In this document: one piece after another, positions 1-5,868 of the stretch
Layout of the letters: each line of letters begins with the position of its first letter
How positions within the stretch are numbered: position 1 is the stretch's first letter
From: DASXTW01 sp046726275
Lineage (GTDB): Bacteria; Actinomycetota; UBA4738
Length of the DNA: 22,945 bases
Assembly (NCBI GenBank): GCA_046726275.1
Contig: JBKPAF010000038.1
Coordinates: 1-22,945 of the forward strand
Direction of reading: 5' to 3'
Translations under genes and position numbers: made by a program
Notes under the pieces: generated by a model
The model's database searches: none
What the model saw: only the letters and a program-made list of their open reading frames with translations
What the model was told of the DNA's origin: nothing

Positions 1-224
1 ACCCACACCCGGCGCAGCGTGATACCGGCCCGGGCCGCCTCTCTGAACAGGTCGTTCCAGATGCACCCGGCGACGGCGAGGTTCAGGAGCTGGCCGCCGT
101 TGAAGCCCTGGCCTCCGCCGCCGCCCTCGGCGGGGCGGTCCACGGTCAAGGTGAACGGCCCCGCGGACCCGAGAGCCGTGGTGCGACCGTCGACAGAAAC
201 CGTCTCGACCCCGTATCCGGTCAC
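1..224 (-). CDS. OsmC-like family protein, N-terminal part (3' end outside window)
   Basis: The first 74 codons are visible on the minus strand, and the gene runs off the left edge. The start is taken as GTG at 224 because an AGGAGGAG ribosome site (about 229-236) sits just upstream and the frame is open to the edge. The translation contains GPFTLTVDRP, a glycine run, FNGGQLLNLAVAGC and NDLFREA. This resembles the N-terminal half of OsmC/Ohr-fold proteins, in which a Cys after an 'LxxAxAxC' helix is one of the two redox thiols that reduce organic hydroperoxides. The second Cys would lie outside the window, so peroxidase activity cannot be judged. The gene is divergent from the arsR-type gene, and the two share a 165-bp intergenic region, which may couple their regulation. 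The family call rests on motif resemblance only. Confidence 0.7.
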   Translation of the reverse strand, partial: MTGYGVETVSVDGRTTALGSAGPFTLTVDRPAEGGGGGQGFNGGQLLNLAVAGCIWNDLFREAARAGITLRRVW

Positions 225-331
225 TCTCTCCTCCTCTGGCACCCGAGGCACGCGAGCAGAGCGAAATCATTCCCCGGCGAGACTCGCCTGTGCCAGCGGC
301 ACCGCCCGGGGGTATCTCTATAAAGTGGGGC

Positions 332-360
332 TTGACAACCGGCCTCGGTCCAGGTATTTT
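332..360 (+). promoter_or_regulatory. Sigma-70-type promoter for the arsR-AHSA1 pair
   Basis: A perfect -35 hexamer TTGACA (332-337) is separated by 17 nt from TATTTT (355-360), an acceptable -10. It ends 29 nt before the ATG at 390. This is the best housekeeping-type promoter seen in the window. Confidence 0.65.
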
Positions 361-368
361 ACCGTTCA

Positions 369-378
369 GTTATATAAC
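369..378. promoter_or_regulatory. Perfect palindrome GTTATATAAC, probable ArsR operator
   Basis: This 10-bp perfect palindrome is AT-rich in an otherwise GC-rich region. It lies between the predicted -10 box and the ribosome site of the arsR-type gene. ArsR/SmtB repressors usually bind AT-rich inverted repeats overlapping their own promoter, so autoregulation is a reasonable inference. It has not been shown that this protein binds here. Confidence 0.45.
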
Positions 379-389
379 CGGAGGGTTTA

Positions 390-770
390 ATGAGAACGGC
401 GACCACAACCGCGACGGCAACCGAGCAGCTCGACCGGACCTTTGCTGCCCTCGCCGATCCCACTCGCCGGGCGATCCTGGCGAGGCTGGCGACGGGGGAG
501 GCCACGGTGACCGAGCTGGCGCATCCGTTCGACATGAGCCTGCCGGCTATCTCGAAGCACCTGAAGGTGCTCGAGCGGGCCGGGCTGGTCGGCCGGGGCC
601 GGGAGAGGCAGTGGCGACCCGCCCGTCTCGAGGCGGGGCCACTCAAGGAGGTGGCTGAGTGGGCTCAGGCGTACCGACAGTTCTGGGAGGAGAGCTACGA
701 CCGGTTGGACGAGTACCTGGATGAGCTCCAGGGACGAGGAAAGGAGCAGGGGGATGGAAAGAAGCGGTAG
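390..770 (+). CDS. ArsR/SmtB-family winged-helix transcriptional regulator
   Basis: This 126-residue protein has the usual length for the family. Residues about 15-90 form the winged helix: ALADPTRRAILARL (helices 1-2), then TVTELAHPFDMSLPAISKHLKVLERAGLV (helix-turn-helix and recognition helix), then a basic wing with RGRERQW. It has no cysteine at all, so it is not a classical As/Cd/Zn sensor. It belongs to the ArsR subgroup commonly paired with AHSA1/SRPBCC genes. The ATG at 390 follows a GGAGGG ribosome site (380-385). The stop codon overlaps the next gene by 17 nt, indicating translational coupling. Control is predicted through the promoter at 332-360 and the palindrome at 369-378. The C-terminal helices (EWAQAYRQFWEESYDRLDEYL) probably form the dimer interface. 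The signal it senses is unknown. Confidence 0.9.
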   Translation: MRTATTTATATEQLDRTFAALADPTRRAILARLATGEATVTELAHPFDMSLPAISKHLKVLERAGLVGRGRERQWRPARLEAGPLKEVAEWAQAYRQFWEESYDRLDEYLDELQGRGKEQGDGKKR

Positions 771-1248
771 CAACCAGCTCACCGTGACGACCCCGTCGGA
801 CCGGGAGATCGTCATGACCCGCGTGTTCGACGCGCCGCGCGACCTGGTGTTCGAGGCGCACACCTCGTGCGAGCACATGTCGAACTGGTGGGGGCCGAGG
901 AGGTACAAGTTCGACAGCTGCGAGATCGATTTCCGGCCGGGCGGCAAGTGGCGGATCGTCCACAAGGGCACCGACGGTGACCTTCAGGGATTTCGGGGAG
1001 AGTTTCGCGAGATCGTCCGACCCGAGCGGATCGTGTGGACGTTCGAGTGGGAGGGGATGCCCGGCCACATCTCCGTCGACACACTGACGCTCGAAGAGAA
1101 CGACGGGAAGACCACGCTGACGGCGACCTCCCTCTTCGACACCGTCGAGGACCGCGACGGGATGCTTCAGTCGGGGATGGAGGAGGGTGCAGCCGAGACC
1201 TGGGACCGCCTCGATGAGTACCTCGAGGTGCTCAGGGCGCGCCGCTAG
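754..1248 (+). CDS. SRPBCC / AHSA1-like (START fold) domain protein
   Basis: This 164-residue protein belongs to the AHSA1-like (activator of Hsp90 ATPase homologue) branch of the SRPBCC fold. Diagnostic stretches are TRVFDAPRDLVFEA (first strand and helix), a WWGPRRY motif, FRPGGKWR, FRGEFREIVRPERIVWTFEW, and a C-terminal helix GAAETWDRLDEYLEVL. The fold encloses a hydrophobic ligand cavity, but the ligand and reaction are unknown for this member. The ATG at 754 is preferred over an in-frame ATG at 721 because AAGGAG (741-746) precedes it by 7 nt. The 721 start would bury 50 nt inside the arsR-type gene. The pair ArsR plus AHSA1 is a recurrent two-gene module in soil bacteria, with the repressor controlling its partner. 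Confidence 0.88.
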   Translation: MERSGSNQLTVTTPSDREIVMTRVFDAPRDLVFEAHTSCEHMSNWWGPRRYKFDSCEIDFRPGGKWRIVHKGTDGDLQGFRGEFREIVRPERIVWTFEWEGMPGHISVDTLTLEENDGKTTLTATSLFDTVEDRDGMLQSGMEEGAAETWDRLDEYLEVLRARR

Positions 1249-1289
1249 CGGACGAACCGGGAGGCGCCGCGGCCGGCCGAAGCTGAGAG

Positions 1290-1736
1290 CTAACGCCGGA
1301 ACAGACGGTAGAGCAGGCTCGCTGCGATGCCGGCTGCGGCGCCGACCGCGAATCCAGCTGGCGAGGTCGTCAGCACCCGAGCGCCCTCCTGGATGGTGAC
1401 GTTCGGCGAGGCGACGATGCCGACGAACGTCCGCTGACCGATGGTGGCGCCTCCGGCCGCGACGATCGCCTGGGTGCCGCCGTTCTGGATGGAGACGTCG
1501 CCGTTCGCGATGAGCGGCCCGCAGCCTCCGTTCCGGATCGTCACGCCCCCGTTCGCCAGGACGGGCCCGCATCCCCCGTTGAGGATCGAAAAGTTGCCGT
1601 CGGTGGCGACGAGCCCGGCTCCTGATCGCGTGAGGTGGACGTCCCGCGCCTTGATCATGCCCACCACCGACCTCGTGACTTCGGCATCCGAGTGGAACTC
1701 GAGGGCTCCCGTCGGCCTGTGGCCGTGTTCGTTCAT
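1290..1736 (-). CDS. Small predicted beta-solenoid protein with six 16-residue repeats and a C-terminal membrane anchor
   Basis: This 148-residue protein is of no family I recognise. Residues 32-127 split without gaps into six 16-residue units: DVHLTRSGAGLVATDG, NFSILNGGCGPVLANG, GVTIRNGGCGPLIANG, DVSIQNGGTQAIVAAG, GATIGQRTFVGIVASP and NVTIQEGARVLTTSPA. Each has a V/F-x-I/L strand, an N-G-G or R-S-G turn, a second hydrophobic strand and a G/P turn, as expected for one coil of a small beta-helix (bactofilin-like or hexapeptide-like). Residues 128-148 are a glycine/alanine-rich hydrophobic helix ending LLYRLFRR, a likely C-terminal membrane anchor with the positive end in the cytoplasm. AAGGAGAC precedes the ATG at 1736. 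The 2TM gene lies 33 nt upstream on the same strand, so both may be co-transcribed. Function is unknown; a self-assembling scaffold at the membrane is a guess. Confidence 0.75.
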   Translation of the reverse strand: MNEHGHRPTGALEFHSDAEVTRSVVGMIKARDVHLTRSGAGLVATDGNFSILNGGCGPVLANGGVTIRNGGCGPLIANGDVSIQNGGTQAIVAAGGATIGQRTFVGIVASPNVTIQEGARVLTTSPAGFAVGAAAGIAASLLYRLFRR

Positions 1737-1769
1737 CGTCCGTCTCCTTCGTGCCTCAGCTAACCGGTC

Positions 1770-2048
1770 CTACTTTCCACCCTCGTGTCGGTCGAGGTAC
1801 TTGTCCATCTGGCGGCGCTCCCAGTCAGCGCCGAACAGTCCGCTGAACCCGAACATGAACAGCCCGACGATCACGACGATGAGACCTGCGCCCAGCATCG
1901 GCCAGTAGAACCACAGGTCGCTGCCGGTGAGCACGTCGATGGTGAACCACAGGACGCTCAGGGCCAGATAGACCACGACGATCCTATAAAAGGTCCGCTT
2001 CCGCCGAACCCATCGGCGAGCTTCCTCGCGCCGGTCCTCCGTGGCCAT
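1770..2048 (-). CDS. 2TM domain-containing small membrane protein
   Basis: This 92-residue protein has a charged N-terminus (EDRREEARRWVRRKRTFYR) and two predicted transmembrane helices, about residues 21-40 (IVVVYLALSVLWFTIDVLTG) and 48-71 (YWPMLGAGLIVVIVGLFMFGF). It ends in a basic-acidic tail (DWERRQMDKYLDRHEGGK). Both ends are expected in the cytoplasm. The pattern matches the '2TM domain' family, which occurs alone or at the N-terminus of LytTR-type histidine kinases. No kinase is attached here. The ATG at 2048 lacks a clear ribosome site; TAAGCT lies 9 nt upstream, so a leaderless message is possible. Its molecular role is not known. Confidence 0.75.
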   Translation of the reverse strand: MATEDRREEARRWVRRKRTFYRIVVVYLALSVLWFTIDVLTGSDLWFYWPMLGAGLIVVIVGLFMFGFSGLFGADWERRQMDKYLDRHEGGK

Positions 2049-2070
2049 CCGGCCGTCAGCTTACCCCCGG

Positions 2071-2952
2071 TCAGGCCAGGGGTTTGAGCGCCGAGGTCAA
2101 CCTCACCACGCCGGCTCCGTAGCGCGCCTCGATGGCGGCCCGGATGTCGTCGTCTACCACGATCGCCCTGATCTCGACGCGGTTGTGGACGACATCGACG
2201 TCCGAGCCGAGCACGCGGATCCCGAAGCCCTCGGTCCCCTGGTCCGAAAGCTCGTCCCGGATCCGGAGGAGCTCGGCTTGGGTCCGCTCGTGCCGGGTCA
2301 TGCACAGGGGTCCTCCCCACACCTCGGCGATCTCCCGGCGATGTCGCTCCAGGTCTCCCGTGAACGCGGTGACCAGAACGACGTCATCGGGGCCGTACAC
2401 GTCCACGTCCGGGGGCGGGTTGAAGATCTTCACCCACAGGCCGGCGAAGTCGGCCTGCTTTTCGGCGAGACGTTCGGCGGCTTCGCGATCGTCCTCGCCC
2501 GTCCTGGTCGGGTCCGCGGCCTTCCATCCCCCCTCCGGTTTGGGGCACGGAACCTCGATGCGATGCTCGCGGAACTCAGCCGGGCGGTAGGTACCCACCT
2601 CCTGGACGGTGAACGCGGTGCCGTCGTAGGTCCCCTCGACGTGATACGTCCCCCACGTCACCCCCATCTCGCGCTCCACCCCATCCAGGCCATTCCACTC
2701 CCAGTTGGTGATGGGCACGTCGCCACATTGCGGCGGTAGAGAGAGCAGGACCACTCCCAGGCACAGCATCGCCGGCCCGGTCGTGGCCTGGAGAACCATC
2801 GTCTCCGTCTCGTACCGCTGGGGAACCTTCGGGGTGGACGGACTGGCGGAGGGAGACCTCATGTTCCCCACTGTGCCACTTCGAGGGCGTTCAGCGCAGG
2901 CGGACAGGAGGACGACGATCGGAACCAGGCATGCCGGCAACCCCCTGCGCAT
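2071..2952 (-). CDS. Orphan secreted lipoprotein
   Basis: The start is set at ATG 2952 (293 residues) because this gives a proper lipoprotein signal peptide: MRRG, a hydrophobic stretch, and the lipobox LSAC with the acylated Cys at position 19. A longer in-frame start at 3009 would place 19 charged residues before the signal. The mature protein begins with a Ser/Pro-rich linker (about residues 27-42) and then a globular domain with no named family I can assign. The C-terminal third (FAGLWV, VTAFTGDLERHRREIAEVWGGPLC, ELLRIRDEL, VHNRVEIRAIVVDDDIRAAIEARYG) resembles a segment seen in uncharacterised actinobacterial lipoproteins. Residues 62-77 include another hydrophobic stretch (LCLGVVLLSLPPQC). 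The gene is 22 nt upstream of the 2TM gene on the same strand. Substrate and role are unknown. Confidence 0.75.
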   Translation of the reverse strand: MRRGLPACLVPIVVLLSACAERPRSGTVGNMRSPSASPSTPKVPQRYETETMVLQATTGPAMLCLGVVLLSLPPQCGDVPITNWEWNGLDGVEREMGVTWGTYHVEGTYDGTAFTVQEVGTYRPAEFREHRIEVPCPKPEGGWKAADPTRTGEDDREAAERLAEKQADFAGLWVKIFNPPPDVDVYGPDDVVLVTAFTGDLERHRREIAEVWGGPLCMTRHERTQAELLRIRDELSDQGTEGFGIRVLGSDVDVVHNRVEIRAIVVDDDIRAAIEARYGAGVVRLTSALKPLA

Positions 2953-3061
2953 GTTGATTTGACGGGACGGCGGGACCGTTGAGTTCCGAGGACAGGATTT
3001 GTCACACATCTTCGGCCAGGAGAGCGTCTCGGCTGGACAAGGAAGCCGAAGCTCGTTTATC

Positions 3062-3146
3062 GTGCGCCCGTCACGAAGCGAGACCGAGCCGCAAGGCTCG
3101 GGCGCGCGGAGTGATCAGGGGAGCGAGCCTTCGGGTTCGCTCCTCT
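3062..3146 (+). ncRNA. Candidate structured RNA or leader with two tetraloop hairpins
   Basis: In the 292-nt gap between the lipoprotein and the methyltransferase there are two strong hairpins on the plus strand. Hairpin A (3084-3101) is a perfect 7-bp stem CCGAGCC/GGCTCGG closed by a GCAA (GNRA) loop. Hairpin B (3117-3146) is a 13-bp stem with two G-U pairs and a UUCG loop closed by C-G. A competing 7-bp pairing, 3064-3070 with 3099-3105, would exclude hairpin A. A weak promoter (TGGACA 3034-3039, 16 nt, TTTATC 3056-3061) would start RNA near 3068. Hairpin B is followed by CTGCTTTG, not by a clean U tract. It could be an attenuator for the methyltransferase, a small RNA, or a dispersed palindromic repeat. 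I do not recognise any named riboswitch. Confidence 0.35.
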
Positions 3147-3244
3147 GCTTTGTGCGCCGCTCCACCCCCAGGCCTGCAGACCCTGGATATCACACGCCCG
3201 CGACGGCCTCCTGTAGGATCGGGCGAGCAGGGGGGAAATGGTTC

Positions 3245-3994
3245 ATGGCCGTCTCCAACAGCGTCAAGAGAGCTCCCTCGGCCGACGCGGCCACGTTGGG
3301 GGAGCCTAGCTATGTGTGGCGTTCCGGACAGGAGCGACGGCTCCAACTGATCCGCAAGTACGTCCCGCTCGAGGACCGGTGGATCCTGGATGTGGGATGC
3401 GGGATCGGCACCTACGTGAAGCGTTTCCTCGCCTTCAGCTCACATGCCTACGGCATCGACGTGGCCGTGCACAGGCTCCAGGAGTCGTCGGTGCGCCCGT
3501 TGGTCGCCGCCGTCGGCGAGAACCTGCCCTTCGGCGACGAGACCTTCGATGTCCTGGTGTTCAACGAGGTCATCGAACACGTCCGGGACGATCGGCAGAC
3601 CATCGAGGATGCTCTGCGCGTGCTCCGGGACGGCGGACACATCGTGATCTATGCCCCGAACCGGCTGTACCCGTTCGAGACCCACGGCGTGTTCTGGAGA
3701 GGGAGGTACAGGTTCGGGAACATACTTGGGGTCAACTACCTGCCGAATCGACTTCGGAACAAGCTGGTCCCGCATGCCAAGGCCTACACGACGTCTGACA
3801 TCTTCAAGCTCTGGGCCGGGCTTCTCGTCCGTCTGGTCGTGCACACGTACGTCTACCCGGGGTTCGACAACCTCGCCGCCCGAAGCCCGCAGGCAGGAAG
3901 GGTCCTGCGCGGCGTCCTGTATCGCGCCGAGAACACGCCCGTGCGCCGCTTCGGTCTGTCGCACTTCGTCGTCCTGCAGAAGAGAGCCGAGTAG
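3245..3994 (+). CDS. Class I SAM-dependent methyltransferase (Methyltransf_11/UbiE-like)
   Basis: The start at ATG 3245 follows the purine run AGGGGGGAAA and gives 249 residues; an upstream extension of the frame runs through the hairpin region and looks non-coding. Motif I is ILDVGCGIGTY (about residues 47-57), which binds S-adenosylmethionine. An acidic residue after the second strand is seen in YGIDVAV. Motif II/III are GETFDVLVFNEVIEHV-like, followed by ALRVLRDGGHIVIYAPN, the usual strand 5 of this family. The C-terminal half (RYRFGNILGVNYLPNRLR, KAYTTSDIFKLWAGLLVRLV) is characteristic of methyltransferases acting on lipid or sugar precursors, but the acceptor cannot be named. The gene stands alone and converges on the antiporter gene 33 nt away. 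Confidence 0.85.
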   Translation: MAVSNSVKRAPSADAATLGEPSYVWRSGQERRLQLIRKYVPLEDRWILDVGCGIGTYVKRFLAFSSHAYGIDVAVHRLQESSVRPLVAAVGENLPFGDETFDVLVFNEVIEHVRDDRQTIEDALRVLRDGGHIVIYAPNRLYPFETHGVFWRGRYRFGNILGVNYLPNRLRNKLVPHAKAYTTSDIFKLWAGLLVRLVVHTYVYPGFDNLAARSPQAGRVLRGVLYRAENTPVRRFGLSHFVVLQKRAE

Positions 3995-4027
3995 GACCCC
4001 CCACGTCCGATCTCTCTCCGAGACGAT

Positions 4028-5083
4028 CTACAGCGTCCGAACGAAGAAGAACGAGATAGCCATGATCGCGTAGGCCCCCAGCAACTGGGAGCCCTCCAGC
4101 CAGTTCGTCCGTCCATCGAGCGAGATGAACGCCACGATCAAGGTGGACAGTCCAACGGCGGCCACCTCGAACGTGGTGAATATGAAGTCCATGGGGTGCC
4201 CCACCGCCAGGCTGATGAAGACGAGGGCAGGGGCGACGAACAGAGCGATCTGCGTGGACGACCCGATGGCGATCTCCAGGGTCACGTCCACCTTGTCCCG
4301 GAGGGCGAACACCACCGCCGAGCTGTGCTCGGCCGCGTTGCCGATGATCGGCACCAGTATCAGGCCAACGAAGAACTTGGACAGCCCCAGGTCCTCCAGG
4401 GCCGGCTCGAGGGCGCCGACCAGCAGCTCCGATTCCACCGCGACCAGCGCCGTGGCCGCCAGCAATACCACCAGGGCCTTTCGGACCGACCATTTCGCTT
4501 CCTCTTCCTCGGTCGGGGTATGGAAGAGGTGCTCGTGTGTGACCATGGTGAAGATCAGGGCTCCCGCGTACAGGGCCATGAGGACAGTCGCCACGGTCCC
4601 GCTGACGACCTCGCGCTCCAGGAAGCCGTGTTGCCCCGTCGTCAGGACGAACAGCGCCGGCATCAGCAGCCCGATGACTGCCAGAACGAGAGAGGTCGCG
4701 TGCACGCTGGCGGCCTGGGCATTGAATCTCTGCTCGCTGTGTTTGATCCCTCCGACCAGGAAGGACAGACCGAGGACCAGCAGGAGGTTCCCCAGGATCG
4801 AGCCGGTGAGCGAGGCCTTCACCACCTCGATCTCTCCATCCAGGATGAGGAAGAAGGCGATGATGAGCTCGGTCACGTTGCCGAAAGTCGCGTTGAGCAA
4901 CCCCCCGACGCGGGGGCCGGCATGAAGGGCGAGCTCTTCGGTGCCTCTTCCGATCAGGCCGGCCAGCGGGATGATGGCCCCCGCGGCGGTCAGGAAGACC
5001 ATGAGCTCCTGCTCGAACGCGAGCTGGGCGATCAGGGATATGGGCGCGAGGACCAGCAGCCAGTAAAGGCTCGGCTTGCGCAT
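4028..5083 (-). CDS. cax: Calcium/cation:proton antiporter, CaCA superfamily (CAX type)
   Basis: This 351-residue membrane protein has about eleven hydrophobic helices and the internal duplication of the CaCA superfamily. The two alpha-repeats carry the diagnostic motifs GNVTELIIAFF (residues 68-78) and GNAAEHSSAVVFA (248-260). Their acidic residues, Glu72 and Glu252, bind the transported ion. An acidic stretch (HTPTEEEEAKW, about 188-198) separates the halves, as in CAX and YfkE proteins. It would export Ca2+ from the cytoplasm in exchange for protons. The ATG at 5083 has no ribosome site; TAGGCT ends 6 nt before it, so translation of a leaderless message is possible. No partner gene is nearby. 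Similarity to E. coli ChaA is only at superfamily level. Confidence 0.88.
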   Translation of the reverse strand: MRKPSLYWLLVLAPISLIAQLAFEQELMVFLTAAGAIIPLAGLIGRGTEELALHAGPRVGGLLNATFGNVTELIIAFFLILDGEIEVVKASLTGSILGNLLLVLGLSFLVGGIKHSEQRFNAQAASVHATSLVLAVIGLLMPALFVLTTGQHGFLEREVVSGTVATVLMALYAGALIFTMVTHEHLFHTPTEEEEAKWSVRKALVVLLAATALVAVESELLVGALEPALEDLGLSKFFVGLILVPIIGNAAEHSSAVVFALRDKVDVTLEIAIGSSTQIALFVAPALVFISLAVGHPMDFIFTTFEVAAVGLSTLIVAFISLDGRTNWLEGSQLLGAYAIMAISFFFVRTL

Positions 5084-5119
5084 CCGCCGAGCCTAGCGAA
5101 GCGAGGAAGTGGATGTGCT

Positions 5120-5165
5120 CCTTTACTCGGGCCCAGGCGTGCCCTCTGCCCGGGCCGGGTAAAGG
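5120..5165. repeat. Strong inverted repeat in the region between the antiporter and nucleotidyltransferase genes
   Basis: The outer arms CCTTTAC (5120-5126) and GTAAAGG (5159-5165) are perfect complements. They extend inwards through a T-G pair, CGG/CCG, one bulged G and CCC/GGG, for about 14 bp around a 17-nt loop. It lies 36 bp upstream of the antiporter start and 45 bp upstream of the nucleotidyltransferase start. This position suggests an operator or a 5'-leader hairpin and not a terminator. No U tract follows on either strand. Confidence 0.45.
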
Positions 5166-5210
5166 TGGCTCGTCCCGTCGGACTGCCGATCGTGGGAGGT
5201 GAGTGGACGC

Positions 5211-5825
5211 GTGGCAGGGGGCGACGTCACGCAGCAGGACGACGCCGAAACCTTCGCCCAGGTGCTGGGGATGGCGGTCCGCTCGCTCAAACGCAAGGGC
5301 GTGCGGTACGCGGTCTTTGGCAGCCTCGTCTCCGACCTCTTCGGGCGGCCCGGCCCTTCCGGGGACGTCGATGTCCTGGTGCAGCCGGGGGACGCCGACG
5401 CGGCCGTCGAGGCCCTGGCCGCCGGAGGGTTCACCATCGACCGGCTCGATCCTTCATGGATCTACAAGGCGTGCAGGCAGGGGGTCCTGATCGACGTCAT
5501 CTTCCGGGTCAAGGGAGATATCTATCTGGATGACGAGGTCATGGAACACACCCGGGTCGTGAATCTCTGCGGCCACGACGTTCGGGTCATCGCTCCCGAG
5601 GACGCGGCGCTGATCGAGGCGGTCAGCAACGAGGCGCAATCACCGGACCACTGGTACAACGCGGTGGGGATCGTCGCCAGATCGGACATGGACTGGGACT
5701 ACCTGGTGCGACGAGCTCGCCACGCGGCGCGAAGGGCCTTGAGTCTGCTCGTGTACTGCGACTCGACCGATGTCCCCATCCCGAGCAGGGTGATCGCGGC
5801 GTTGTACGAAGCAGCCTATCCGTGA
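5211..5825 (+). CDS. Stand-alone nucleotidyltransferase-fold protein
   Basis: This 204-residue protein has the signature of the polymerase-beta-like nucleotidyltransferase fold: FGSLVSDLFGR (residues 36-46, the G-S helix), then GDVDVLV (51-57) with Asp52 and Asp54 as metal ligands, and LIDVIF (93-98) with Asp95 as the likely third carboxylate. All three acidic residues are present, so activity is plausible. The rest is helical (EDAALIEAVSNEAQSPDHWYNAVGIVARSDMDWDYLVRRA), similar to DUF6036/MNT-like proteins with substrate-binding helices. GTG 5211 is chosen because GGGAGG (5194-5199) is about 11 nt upstream; the GTG at 5199 abuts that site. No HEPN partner is adjacent, so a toxin-antitoxin role of the MNT-HEPN kind is not supported. 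The substrate is unknown. Confidence 0.75.
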   Translation: MAGGDVTQQDDAETFAQVLGMAVRSLKRKGVRYAVFGSLVSDLFGRPGPSGDVDVLVQPGDADAAVEALAAGGFTIDRLDPSWIYKACRQGVLIDVIFRVKGDIYLDDEVMEHTRVVNLCGHDVRVIAPEDAALIEAVSNEAQSPDHWYNAVGIVARSDMDWDYLVRRARHAARRALSLLVYCDSTDVPIPSRVIAALYEAAYP

Positions 5826-5868
5826 TCGCCGGAGCCAGAGGGCTCGCCTGGCGGCCTGACGAGGTCTC

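Noticed and set aside
1356..1643. 48-nt periodicity suggestive of a CRISPR or tandem DNA repeat
   Set aside because: The period corresponds to 16-residue protein units, the DNA copies have diverged, and there are no spacers.
3117..3146. Hairpin with GGTTCGCTCC read as a tRNA T-arm
   Set aside because: No acceptor stem, anticodon arm or cloverleaf spacing surrounds it; the loop is a UUCG tetraloop.
2999..3244. N-terminal extension of the methyltransferase from an ATG at 2999
   Set aside because: The added 82 codons cover the hairpin region, lack conserved residues, and the ATG at 3245 has a purine-rich ribosome site and matches the family length.
4196..5533. Long open frame on the plus strand opposite the antiporter gene
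   Set aside because: It is antisense to a well-supported membrane protein, rich in Arg/Gln/Asp/Gly, and shows no motif; high GC creates such shadow frames.
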